Assembly (NCBI GenBank): GCA_009741485.1
Contig: CM019220.1
Coordinates: forward strand, 32,122,185 to 32,186,184
Reading direction: 5' to 3'
From: Malurus cyaneus samueli
Taxonomy: Eukaryota > Chordata > Aves > Passeriformes > Maluridae
Length of the DNA stretch: 64,000 bases
In this document: one piece after another, positions 26,589 through 38,681 of the stretch
Layout of the letters: the number at the start of each line of letters is the position of its first letter
Numbering within the stretch: position 1 is the first letter of the stretch
The notes under the pieces: generated by a model
Seen by the model: the letters and a program-made list of their open reading frames with translations, nothing else
Databases searched by the model: none
Told to the model about the DNA's origin: nothing
Translations under genes and position numbers: made by a program

Positions 26589-26759
26589 GGCCAAGGAGAT
26601 CTCCTGAAGAACGCCAAGAACGAAGCCCTGGAGAACATGAAGCAGATCCAGCTGGCATGCCTGTCGTGTGGACTGAGCAAAGCGGGGGATGCCAAGGCCA
26701 AACGGTGCCTGGAGGCCATACAGGAGAAGGATACTGGAGATGAGAATGGGAGGCTGTGA
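26589..26759 (+). CDS. Terminal coding exon of the unidentified helical protein, with stop codon
   Basis: The exon starts after a CCCCAG acceptor in phase 0 and encodes 56 residues, then TGA at 26757-26759. It begins GQGDLLKNAKNEALENMKQI and ends in an acidic tail, EKDTGDENGRL. It is clearly more GC-rich than its surroundings, as expected of coding DNA. The sequence is strongly helix-forming, with leucine, alanine and isoleucine spaced among charged residues. It has a short CLSCGLSK stretch whose two cysteines are too few for a zinc finger. Joined with the two upstream exons it gives the last 118 residues of a protein. No enzyme motif is visible, and I do not recognise the family. A scaffold or adaptor role through helical bundling is only an inference. 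Confidence 0.8.
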   Translation, partial: GQGDLLKNAKNEALENMKQIQLACLSCGLSKAGDAKAKRCLEAIQEKDTGDENGRL

Positions 26760-29337
26760 GGAGAGCCAGAGCCGGAGCATTTGTCACAGATTTCAATAAC
26801 TCGAAACTATTTTTTTAAAGCATTTAAAAATTCACACAGGAGTGCCCTCTACAGGGTGTGATAGTATTAAAATCCTCACAATGTCAGTATTTTAACGCAG
26901 TTAATTTATCCACGTTAAACTCTGGTAGTGAGATTTCTAAATGAAGCCAAGCTGTCTGTATGCAAGTGCTTGTGTGCAGACATGCAGATCCTGTAGGCAC
27001 CCTTTCATGCATTACATTAGCCATTTTCTAATTTATTCCTTTGTCATCTTTGAATAGGCCTGTTCATTCTGAAGATCAAAAAAAAATGGAGAGCACTTGT
27101 ATCAGTTTTGGGCTTTATTTTGCTGCCCAGCTTTTATCATTTAACTTATAGGTTATGTTACTGTTGTGCTGTTTAAGCAAACAAACAAAATACAAGTATC
27201 ACTGACAGCTGGTTTTGTAAGGAGAAATCTGGTGGTTTGCTGCAGACCCTGAAGGTGATTTTTAGTGAACAATTACAACCAAGTAACCAGGATATTAAAT
27301 GGTCAGAGTTGCTAGGTAGATTATCAGTAGATTCGAGGTGTATTTTTTGCAGAATTTAGCAATCTGCTCTTCAGGATACACCCAGACAGCACATACTAAT
27401 GTAAAAACTAGCTAATTTAGTTTATTCCAGCAAAAAATTGCTACCTTGTAGATCTGCAAGACAGCTACAGTCTTTGCTGATAGGCATTAACTTGAGTAGT
27501 AATGAACATAGCTAGTCAGCCCTGTAATTATGGGGAGAGCTGTGAATACCCTTTGGTGGTCATGAGCACTGAAGGTGACCTTCAGGCCGTTCTGAAAAAC
27601 CCAGTGGTGCCAGTATTGAAAGGAAGGTTTTCTAGATTTCACAAATGTGAGCTTTAGTGCAAGAGGTGTGAGAGGTCAGATCTTGCTTTCCACCTTCTGC
27701 TTAGATGTTGGAGTCAGCTGAGTGAAGCACATAGGCTCTGGACTTACGTTTTTGTGGTTAAGAATCATGCTGTGCTAGGGATTTAAAAGCAGGACTGAAG
27801 AACTGCTACAGATATAGTGTAGAGAAATAGCTTGGGAAAAAACAAGGTGCCAGCATCTTTGTGCAGCTGCTACAAATATCCTGACACATGTCATGTGTTT
27901 GGGGTAGTTCTGACAATTGGCTGCCTCTTTGTGCCACTGGAGAAAGGAGACAGAGAATGTCCCGAAGCAATGCATCCTCGTCCCTCCCGGTGTCCCATGT
28001 GTGCTCACAACTTTCATTTCAATCATTTAAGTACTGTGCTTGAGTGGAGTTATTTGTGTTACTTTTAACAGGACTAAGTGTTTTATGGTTATAAAAAAGA
28101 CTATATTTATTTAAAGCATTGCTTTTATTTTTAAAAGCTACTTTTTAAATTAATTTGATTAACAAATATGCTAATTTTCTGAACTTAACAAAAAGTAATT
28201 GCTGAAAGTTTGATCATTGGAAAATCTTATATAGCTATTGTGTTAAGTTATTTTCGACTTCTTAATAACACTATTATGTTCATGTTGCACATTACTGAGA
28301 GAGTAAAGCTATGAAACAACTTTGACCCATGGCTTTGCAGTGATTTAATACATGATCCTGGATAAAGGTGGGTTAGAGTGGGTATGTCACCTGAGAGAAA
28401 ATCCTGCTCTAACAGCGACTGCATTATTGCAAAGGTTGTAACTCAGGTGCCTTAAATACCATTTCAGTAAAATTTGCCATATTTGTTCAGATCCAGCCTT
28501 AAATCTTCTGTTTATCTCTCTATTAGGTTATGAATGTGTATTCAGACTTCACTGAGGTCTGGGGAAATGTCTTTTGTGTTTCAGGCAAGGCATGAAGCCC
28601 ACATCAGTGGTGTAAGTGTGCATGCTCACGTTTTGCCCTCTTGGATTATCTTCCTGGTTTTATCATGGGTTATGTTTGTACAAAAACAACACTTGGCCTT
28701 CAGTCCTTACAGTTAGGGATGATGGAAACAGTTAACCCAGCCTGACCAGGTGCAGAGCATCAGCCTTGGAAAGCATCCTCTCTCAGGAGAGGGATGAGGA
28801 AAGGTGAGTGGCTTGCCTCTTGTTGCTTCGTTTAAATCTAGAAATATCTTGATTTTCTCAGTCTGAAAGGCTGTCCTAATATCTGCCCAGGAACTGCTGG
28901 CAAAATACCTTCTCTGATGTTAGGAGCAAATGAACATGAAATTTGAGAAAAGAGCTTGCTTCCTGTGCTCACATGTACAGGGGGTACCACAGAGCTCTCA
29001 CTCTGGATGCATTAGGAGAATTGGCTGGATGGCGATCCCATAGCACACACACACACCTTTCATGTCATGTCCTGTGCCAAAATATAGGCAGTAGAGAATT
29101 TGGGGCATTGTGGATTGCCCCAGGTAGTTGGGACTGTTCCTGGTGCTGGCACCCAGAAGCTCTATCCTCCCTCCTGCATCAAGAGCGGGGCTGGCAGCAA
29201 AAGCTCATCTCACCTTCTTCTGAGCTCCTTTGAAGTCCCTGGGAGTGGAAGTGAATGATAAAGTGGCAGTTGGTGTAATAAAAATTCAGCCTTGAGGGAG
29301 AGCACACGGACACATCAAATCCAGCATCAGCAATAAA
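26760..29337 (+). other. Probable 3' UTR and downstream flank of the + strand gene
   Basis: After the stop codon the sequence becomes AT-rich, with several runs of T and A and no open frame of interest. Candidate poly(A) signals are ATTAAA at 26866 and 27294, AATAAA at 29277 and AATAAA at 29332. Which is used cannot be told from sequence, so the right boundary is set at the last candidate. The region 28081-28320 is especially AT-rich, like many avian 3' UTRs. A (CA)6 run lies at 29044-29056. Confidence 0.45.
29277..29337 (+). terminator. Candidate polyadenylation signals (two AATAAA hexamers)
   Basis: AATAAA occurs at 29277-29282 and 29332-29337, about 2.5 kb after the stop codon. They are the first canonical hexamers I noticed downstream. 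Two ATTAAA variants are closer to the stop, so use of this site is uncertain. Confidence 0.3.
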
Positions 29338-31834
29338 CACACACAGGGGACTGACTGCCTGGCCTTTTTGGGAAGTGCTTCAAGGCGTGCCTGGCTTCTT
29401 GCAGTGGAACAGCAGGCTTCCCTGGGCCCTCTGCTGGTACGATTTCCCACACGAATGGTTGGATATTATCTGTGCCACTTCTATGGAAGTTAGGTCAAGA
29501 AAGTGTTACAGGCATTTTCAGTTGTTTAGAGTGTAGTTTAACAGCTAGAAATTGGAGAAGCTCTCAGGGACTGGTGTGGGGAGATGTCTGCCAGAGAGTG
29601 AATCTACCTGGGTTCTCTCTGCCACGGAGTCCTCCATCTTTACAGTATTTGTTTTCCCTCTGTCATTCTCTCAACTGTAAGATAAGACTGATGATGTTTT
29701 GCTTGCCAGGCACAGATTAATTACACATTGCTGGAATTTGAGTTTGCTGTTGCTTTCAGGGGAACAGCCAGGCACTGTAACACAGGTGTGTGCCAAGTCC
29801 TTCCCCTGCTGTGAGCACAGTGAGGCAGCACGTGTGGAAGGGCTGAGCTGCCACACAATTGCCCCTCCCATGGGCATCGGTTCCTCCAGGGATCAGGATA
29901 CCTTGTCCACATGCTTGTGTGTCTGGCCCTTACCAAAATGCATCTTTGGTCAGTGTGGCAGAGGGGCGGGCACCTTAAAGGTGTTAAACTGCTGCAGGTT
30001 TCCCAAGCAAAGATGGGGCAGGTGGCCTTGGCAGCACCTTCCAGGGGGCACAGGGCTGCAGCGTGACCTGCCCCTGTGAGCTGGACACTGGGGCCCACCA
30101 AAGAAAGGGGAATGCAGAGGTTTCACTTGGATTTTGTTGCTTATGTACATGCATGAAGGAATCCAGCCGTGAGGCACAGGAAGAGGCTGAATTAGTCCAG
30201 CTGTTCACAGTCTTAAATCACCAGGAATAGTTTTTAACAAATTTCTTGTGCTGGTATGACCAACAAGACTTGACCCCTTTCCCCTTCCTTTGCTGAACTC
30301 AACATGAGTTAAAGCACCAGGCTGTTCTGCTTTCTGTATCATTTTTCATGTATTTAGTTCCCTATTTTTAAAGGAGTAATGCAGATTCCCAGTACAAAGA
30401 AGGTGAGGGTTTTGTTGCTCCTTCTGAGATTCATCTCCCAAAATAGATTGTTATCAGGTAATTGCATGCATAGAGTGCTTTCCTGTGTGATTTTCCATCT
30501 CTCTGTTCAGACTAAAACACCAGGTCGCGTCTCCCTGGCGTTGGTCCCACTCGTACACAGATAGACAGCAGCCTCAGGCAGGGGCCTAACTCAGCAGGCT
30601 TCAGAAAAAAAAAGTGAAGGGATCCCAGGAGCAACATCTCCATGTCTCCAGCACTTGCTGTGGGGCTGAGCCTGGTGGCCCTGGCTTATATCTCAACAGC
30701 AACAATCCAATAAATCCAAGGTATAGATCATTCTGGCCCCTTTCCCTGCCCGGGGTAGGCATGAAATCCATCAGTTTCCATAACATGGTAGCAGTAAAGC
30801 TGTCTCCAGTTGCCACACCAAACAAAAAGCAATTTGTGTCCCCTGTGAGCACTGCTGGGATGGGTTTCACGGATCCAAAGTATCAGTGCTGTTTGAAACT
30901 ATCCTGGCAGGTCGCCTTTGCATAGTCTCAGGCTGAGCAATCTTGCATTTGCTTTCCACAGCAAGTCCCTGAAAAAATGTTTCCTTTTTAAAGTGCTATC
31001 AAGGGCTTTGTGAGTTCAGTAACCAAGATGTGACTGACCAGGCCAGAAATGTGATGCAAGTGCTGTCTCCCCAGCTGTTCCTCCACAGCAGAGAGTGCTG
31101 TGTGAACATGCCCCTGATCAAACGGGTCATGTTTTAAATGAGGATGTTCCACTCCTTTTGATTATTTGAAAGACTTCATGAATAAATTGCTTTTGCAGAA
31201 AATACGGAGTGATGGAAATATGGAATGGAGTAATTCCAAGAAAGTGTCCAGGCATCAAATTCTCAGCAGGCAATGCTTGAGCAGGAGATAGTGTTGTGTT
31301 TAACAGCTGTTTGCTGTGCACAGTCCACACCACCCTCCTCTGGGAACTGAAAGAAAAATGAATGATTCCAAAAGCAAGTTTGAGTTATCGATGATGTTTT
31401 AAGTTTTTTCCCTGTGAAGTTTCACAGCAGAGACTCAGATTCATTTATAAAGACATGAATATAGTATGATTGGGAAGCAAATGTGATACTTGAGGCCAAA
31501 AGCGTGCATGGAGAGGAGGTGGCGTGTCAGCATACTGAGTGTGGGCATGCTTGGTGTGGGGCTATCACAGCACTGATGGCACTGGATGCCAGCAGCTTGT
31601 CACCGTGGCCTGGTGGGCAGGAGTGCTGTTCACACAGTGCTGGCTGCAGCTGTCAGTCAGTTTTCAGTGACATCTCATCAAGTCACCTCATGGCTCTAGC
31701 ATGCAGAATCACAAAATTGCTGTGCTCCAGTGACATAATGTGCCACCGAGAGCATTGTAGATACTTCTGCTTGCTATCATGTATCAGGTGTTATTTTTTG
31801 TAAGACAAAGCTAACAATCTGTTTTGATCCAGCC

Positions 31835-31867
31835 TGACTGAATGCCTGTAGTTCAGACTGAATGCCT
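31835..31867. repeat. Short direct repeat, 21-base period
   Basis: GACTGAATGCCT occurs at 31835 and again at 31856. It is probably a local duplication. Confidence 0.7.
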
Positions 31868-33173
31868 TCATTTGGCCTCTGAAGAGTATTTAATCATGAA
31901 TTTAGAAGATGGGGGGAGATTGAATACATGAGATAAAGCATTAATTCTGCTTGGCAGGTGAAAATAAGGTACTAGATACACAGGATGGACATGAGGTTAG
32001 AAGCAGGCAAAGGCCAGGATTAATCTGGCTTTTTGGAAGCACGTGTGGGGAGAATGGAGTATGGAGATGAATTATTTGTGTGCTTCCTCAGATAGCATCT
32101 AGTGAACCAGCTACACATAATGCAATTAAAAATGAGATACAAATTATGGTTCTGACAGCAGGAGCTGCTGATTATTTACGGTGCTGATGGATGGAGAGGG
32201 GAGCTTTGCAGTTTGCAGCATTAGTGTTCCCTGTGTGGGGGAGAAACTGAGTGGTGCTGCTGCTGCCACCTCCTGCACCAGGCAAACAGGGCAAGGTATG
32301 GGCTGCTGCTGTGCTCCAATGCTGGGCTCTCCCCAGGTGGAAAGTGAGTGTGCAGGAGGGGCAGAACCAAAGCACTGGAGAAAGTACCAATATTGGCAGC
32401 TCCATTGCTTGCTGGGGTTGATGTGCTTTGCTTTCGAGATTCACCAGCCCTGACTCAGCCATGCTTTGCAGCAGCCTTCCTGCACAAGGTGTTTGTGAAA
32501 CACAGCTAGAGCTGGGCTGTGCCACCAATGCCCCCTTGGGTATCTGTTTGCTCATTTTCGTTGTGCTCCCCGATGAGCTCTCGTTTTTATGGAGTCTGAG
32601 CAGCAATAAGTTTGCTGCTTTTGGGTAGGGCCAGTGGGCACCCAGCCCATGGCCACAGGGACCCTTCTCTGGAATGAGTGGGGCTGCCCAGGGCTGGCAG
32701 CAGCTCACTGTGGGAGTCTCAGACACTGCCTGGTGAGGCTGTTTTTAGGAGGCTCCGAACAATCACAGCATGAAGGGGCTCAGCTCCTCCCAAAGCCCAG
32801 TTGTAAGTTCACGTGCTGATGCTGTGAGTACATTTTGCTGAGATCTTGTCTGTGAGTAGCTGGTTACCCACACAAACTGCTCTGTTGGTTCCTGGTGAGA
32901 CCTGTCCCAGCTTCCCACTGCAAAGCAAGCAGTGTGTTGTTCAGCTCCTGGTGGGGAGAGTGGCAGCACTGTTTCAGGACCCTGTTAGACTGTGGTGTGG
33001 AAACAGAGTTATTCTGAGGGATTTGATGAATTGGCCAAGAAAACTGTCTAGAGGTGTACAGCAGTGGGCAGCTGATGACGTGGCAGGGTGGGTAGATCAG
33101 CTTTGTCACATCAGCTGAAATGTTTTGGAAGCAACTGAGTGCAGAATTGAATTACCATCAGAGTAAACCAAGA

Positions 33174-33200
33174 ATGCCAACTCCATGATGCCAACTCCAT
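33174..33200. repeat. Two-copy tandem repeat, 13-base period
   Basis: ATGCCAACTCCAT is present twice, end to end, at 33174 and 33187. It is a small slippage-type duplication. Confidence 0.85.
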
Positions 33201-36200
33201 CAGGTTTGCAAATTGTTTGAGGTTCACTGGCACTTGCTTTGAGGCATGTGCTCCTTAGGGCAGGCAGAATCTGATCCTGTGTTTCTAGACAGTCTGCTTT
33301 GGTATTTGGGGTCTGAGCAGAGGCAGGATGTGTGCAGTGACTGCCTGTCTGTAATCCAGCAGGCTGGGGGAATCAGCAAACCCAGGTGTGTCTCTTGGGT
33401 ACTGATTCTAACTTGATATTTCTTAACAAGGTGGTTACAATTAACCAGTAGCTGTCTTTCAATTGGAATTGTCCCCCTTCAGGTCTTGAGGAGATATGTG
33501 AAACCTGTCACCGTGCTCTGTCACATTCTTTGTGTTGCCAGTGGATTTTTTTTTTGTTAACGCTTAAAGGTCATAATTACCATCAAATGAACACAAATAT
33601 CCACACGAAAAATGTTTCTACCAGGTGCCAAATTAAGGCCAGATGAAAGACTCTGCTGTGGAGTTAGATGACAGTGTTAATGAAGACAGAATGGTAGCAG
33701 TTTTGATTTCTCTCATTATTTGTGAATTTGGATGTGAAAATTGATTGAATAATATTTATTAATAATGTGCGTGGTAAAGAGGCTTAGGCCTGGTGAGGAA
33801 TTTTTATCCTAACAGTGCCTGTTTCATGCCATATCTTACAAGTATTTATAGCAGAAACCCTTAAAGAGAAACACTTGTACATGGTCACGTGATGTATCTC
33901 TGTGGTCATTTTTTGAGTTCTTTGAACAAGAAAATCCAAGGAATCTGGTGGCAGAGTTGTGGGGATCCAGGTTACCCTGCAGAGTCCTAGGAACAGATAT
34001 TTGTACGTGGCTGCTGTTTGCAAAGAACGTTTTTGTGGTAATAAATGATTGAATCCTGGAATGATTTTTGCACTTCTGCAAAACCAAAGGACTGATAGAA
34101 TGGGTGGCTTTCAGTCCCATTGCCTCACTGCCTCAGGCGCTGGGGCCTGAGGTGGACTGTGGCTCTGCCATGTAGTGACCAGCTCTGTTTTTCCCACATA
34201 ACATGTTTCAGCCCTCACAGCAAGGCAAATTAACCTCTTCCCTGGGACTGGCTATGCTTTTATAGCATATCGTGAATCCCCTATTTCCTGCTTCACTGAA
34301 AACAGTTGCACCTTCTCCAGGGAAGGGCAAATTGATTGTAAGGAGTTCAAAGAACAAAAACTGAGCAGGTGGCTTTGTGGATTATACACTTTTCTTGGCA
34401 AGAGCTGCCTCTCTGAGCAATGTGCCTGCCTGCAAAAGAGAAACACCGAGAGCTCTCTAATTCCCTGGGCCAGGAGCAGCAGCAGCTGGAGAGTGAAGGC
34501 TCTGCAGAGTGGAGCTGAAAGGATGAATCTGTTTAACTGCACATCCCATTAAAACAGGCGGCTGGACAGAAAATTGCCTCTAACGGCATCCAGAATGGCT
34601 GAGACGTCAGACAGGGATTTAGGGCCATTGCCTGTGTGATTATGTCTGCCAGAGAGACTCAGTGTGGAGCACAGTGTGCCTCTGCCTGCTGCCAGTCCTG
34701 GGGATGGTGCACAGGCACAGGGAGGCTGCCACAGCAAGGGGAGAGGTCTCTAAACTCGTGCTGTGCTTTGGCAAGTGAACGTCTTCATCTTGGAAAAGGT
34801 ACCTCAGACCCTGTAAGGTCCCTGCTGAGCATTTGTTTTGTGCCAGATGGCAGTGGAACAGGCCATAAATGCACTGTTTTTGTTGTGCCCATTCAGGAAG
34901 AGAGAGTTTTGTCCTCTTTTCCTGAAAGAGGTCCTGTAGGATTCTGGTCTCCTGTGGCTGGAACTGTCATTATTTTAACAGCATTGAACCTTGCTTCCCA
35001 CATCCATCGGGTGAGGCAGCGCTCCCTGGACACACAAAGGACATGGAGACAGTGCAGGGTTCGGCTGATGGGGACCTGAGGTCTGTGGCAGAGCAGGAAA
35101 CCAAACTTCCTCCCAGGAATGCAGTGTAACTCTTTGCCTTTCCCATGCAGCCCTCTCCTCTGTGACCTTCCAACTCCAAGGTAAACTTTTAACCGCAGGG
35201 TTAAGCTTTTCTTTAAGACAGATGAGAGAGAGATGATGAGGGATAAAGGTAATTAATGACATCATTCTGTCTTTCAAACATAGATTGTTTTATGAGTGAT
35301 TGGACAGAAACTTCTGAAAGCAGAATTTAAGCAAGCGTAAGATTAGCCAAGATTAGTAAGGATTTCTGCCTGGTAGCCTAAATCTAATGTCTTTCAGTTA
35401 GTAATCCTTCTTTTGGGTCAATGAATCTTCTTTTAAGAAGGAAAAAAATATAGGTTATACAAGAGAGTTCAAGAGTTTCATTTATCATGTGAAAGGGATT
35501 TCGAGCTGTTTCCAGTGCCTAAACTGCTTCTGACATTTAAGGGAACCTATCCTGCTCTCTCAGAGGAAGCCACAGAGACACCTTCTCTTGTGCTATGCTG
35601 ATGGTCATATGGAGAGTTGCCCAAAAATGCTTCAGTTACAGAATTTTTCTGGTCCTCTCATATAATGGTGGCTGAGCTCATAGCTTAGGACAAGATCACA
35701 TACATCTTTTTCCTCAGAGGTTGCTGTACATAGAAACACCAGTCTGCATAGCCTGAGCACAGGCTGAAGTCAGTGAAGTTTGTGTGGACCAATGACTGCC
35801 CTCTGCTGCAGTGAAACTTCTGTGTATCACACTGATGGTGGGGTGGGGGAGTTTTGTGAGGGGGAGCACAGACAACTGGAGGTTTCCTGCAGCTGAAGCA
35901 CTTTCCTGCCAAGGCTGGGACATCTCTACAAAGGGCTCTGCACTGGCAGTGGTGTTCTGTGAGCTGGGCTACATGTGTGAGGTGCCATGTGTAAGCCTGT
36001 GGGAGGATGGCAAATGGCCTTCATGATTGTGTTCCACTTCCCAAAGGAGGAGGTGAGCCAAAGCCTGGTGTCATGTGGACCATTGCTTCATGGAAAAGAG
36101 GCTTCTTTAACTGTAGATGAACTGATGATGTTCAGCTGACTTTGCTTGACTGAGACAAAAGTGTCCTTTCCACAGAGCAAATATGTCATTTCATCCCACA

Positions 36201-37140
36201 GGCATTTATGGGGATCATTTCTCTGTTCATCCTACAGGACTGATCACATTTTGCTTATTTCCAAGAGCTGAGCTAATGCTGCAGGTACCCCCAGCCTGCA
36301 GCAGCCTTCATTCAAACCTCACGGGGACATACTTGTATTAATGTGTCAGAAATCACGTTTGTGAAGGGTTAACAGTGTGAGCATGAGTAGGGACTCGGCT
36401 GTTGTGCTGGAACTTGATTGCTTGTATGTGCATCAATAAGAAACCTGAATTCTGTTTCCCAGTGGCTGAATGGTGTTCAACACACATGGACAACTAAAAT
36501 TGCCTAGATTTGAAAGTTAATTAAGATGAACGTAATTAAGACTAAATCATAAACTAAGACTAGTTATGAATATGAGCATCCCCAACAGCATTTGATGCAC
36601 TTTAACAAATTTTCCTTTAATTCAGGCCTTCAGTTAATGGAGACTAAATTTCTTGTTTGACAAGCACTGAGCTGGTAAGCTGACCATGGTTTCAGGGCAG
36701 CATCCTGTGGGTTAATGCATGGATGCTGCTCAGCAATGGAAATCTGGTAGCAAGGTGAGAGAGCAGGGCAGTTAACCAAAATAAAGAAATCCCAGTGTGA
36801 GAGGCTGTGTTTTGTCAGTATAATCCCTCGTGCTTTGTATGGCAGCGGTTCCTTTCCCAGCTCATCCCCAAGGCACAAACAATGTCAGTCTCCCACTGGA
36901 AAATGAGCTGGTGTACTGTGGAACTGGGTGGCAGTGTGAGCACAGCAGGTGATTGCACACTTACTGCCCAGCACTCAGTGTGGTGCTGTGCTTTCACTCA
37001 AGTCTTGCCAAAAGGAAGAGAGGAGCAGAGAGGTGCTGGCTGGTCAGGGCGCTCTCCTGATGCTTCACCACCCACCATCCTCCCTGTTCCCAACCTCTGG
37101 AGGAGCTGAGGAGACCCTGCCAAGCCTGTAACCACAGGGT

Positions 37141-37159
37141 CTCTCTCTCTCTCTCTCTC
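37141..37159. repeat. (CT)9 microsatellite
   Basis: This is an uninterrupted CT dinucleotide run followed by CAGAAAAG. It resembles a polypyrimidine-AG acceptor, but no convincing exon follows. Confidence 0.9.
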
Positions 37160-38449
37160 AGAAAAGCAACAGCAGGATTGCAGCTGAGCCAGCTCATCAT
37201 TGCATCGAGGGATGTGATTTCCTCCGTTCCTCCATCTCCTCTGGCACCAAGGTGAGGGCAGTATCTCCCATGCCTGTGCCAAGTGAACCTGGCCCCTTCC
37301 CGTGGCCCCTGGAGAGCAGCTTTTCTTGCCTTCATCTTGGAGGGAGGTTGGGGATAGCATAGCTGCTTTACCTCAGCCTGGGAAGCCTTGCTCTAGATTT
37401 CATGGGGAAGCACATTGTTCATCCTGGAGTTTCTGGGTTTCGTACATTGTTCAGCCTGACCCGCTGCTGAGTTGGCAGCCTGTTCTCTTTGCCTGAGCAG
37501 CCAAGAGGTTTTCTGTGCTAAATGAATGCCCTCCCAGCTCTGAAGGGGGTGTTCATCCCTCTGCTTGGGAGGCTTTTTGCACTTGGTTTTCTCCTGAATC
37601 AGAGTTCGGTGGTGCAAACCAGTCTGTCCCTGCTACTGAAATTCAAGCAAGTTGGAGAGCCCATACCACGTACACAGGTAAGGTGGTAACGTGAGCCCTT
37701 TCTGTGACCTATGTAAAGAGAAGTCCCAGGAATCAGTTTCCACTCTCACTCAAATCATTAGGGCATGTACATGACTGCTGACTAACAGAGGGCAGATAGA
37801 AGGGTCAGGAGTCTCCTGGAGGCCTGGAGCAAACCCTGTGTATTTTCATTCTATGAAGAGTAACTTGTGCTCTGACTGTGTGGGAAATAAGGAGTGTATT
37901 TTTCACCCTGATTTTCACCCTGACTTCCAAATTGTATGGGTGAAGCCTTCCTGGATGAGGGAAAGCTGAACAAATGTGATTAGTTTGAATCCAACCTCCC
38001 TTTTCACTGTGCTCTGATGCAAACATGAAACAAGTTGTACAGTGCTGGCATGATGCTCAGCTTGCTCATTTTTTCAATATTTATTTAACATTGTTTCAGA
38101 TGGATTTAAGGGAATATAATTTATTCACCACCCATCTGGCATCTTTATCTGAGCTTAATATTCATCTGTGGTTTGAGTAAAATGAATATTTCACACTTTA
38201 AATTATGCATTCACATTATGTATGATGCCAGCAGTGCTGGCAGGCTCAAAGACCTGCACACTTACCTGAGTCTCACACATTTTTTGTTGTCTCCTGTAAA
38301 GGTGATGGGGAACTTTTGCTGGCCTGCCAGAGAGCTGTGTCTGGCTGCAGCAAACCATGTCCTGTAGGATGTGGATGGGAAGGCTGCAAGGGCTGACCTC
38401 TGCTGGGAACTTAAGAGCCTCCTCCTTGAACACCAGCTATGAGCCCTGT

Positions 38450-38681
38450 CATACATCATCACAGAGGTGTAACTAGCCTGTGCAATTGGCCCCGGCCTGA
38501 CCAGCAGCCTGTCCATCAACCTCAGAGCCAAAATGGATTGGCTCTAAAACACAGGGGGTAGGGCTCCTTTTGCTGGAGGAAAAGGAGAAAGCTTCTAGAA
38601 CTTTGTCAAAGGAGCCATCTTTGTGGTTTCCTGGTCCCATTTCCCCACCACCAAATTACTGGACCGAGCAAAATCAGGATA
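38450..38681 (-). mobile_element. LTR fragment, same family as 15390, opposite strand
   Basis: Read on the minus strand from 38681, this segment follows the first 225 or so bases of the LTR at 15390-15614, with about 85-90% identity judged by eye and a few small indels. It includes the stretch coding in one frame for MALRLMDRLLVRPGPIAQ, which is simply part of the LTR. Similarity stops abruptly near 38450, so only the 5' end of the LTR is kept here. The rest of the element was lost or was never present. Confidence 0.75.

Larger units (their letters stand above)
29338..38449. other. Non-coding, gene-poor stretch
   Basis: No exon, RNA gene or defined mobile element was seen. The patch at about 32170-33120 is richer in GC and has long overlapping open frames on both strands (up to 184 codons), as expected by chance when stops thin out. 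Small features are a 12-base direct repeat (31835 and 31856), a 13-base-period duplication (33174-33200) and a (CT)9 run (37141-37159). The remaining sequence looks unique. Confidence 0.5.

Noticed and set aside
32172..32726. 184-codon minus-strand frame overlapping several + strand frames
   Set aside because: It shows the same composition effect. The translation is Ser, Pro and His-rich without motif or splice context.
37141..37300. CT run followed by CAG as a splice acceptor for a new exon
   Set aside because: No frame after it has coding character with a matching donor, and the CT run is a simple microsatellite.
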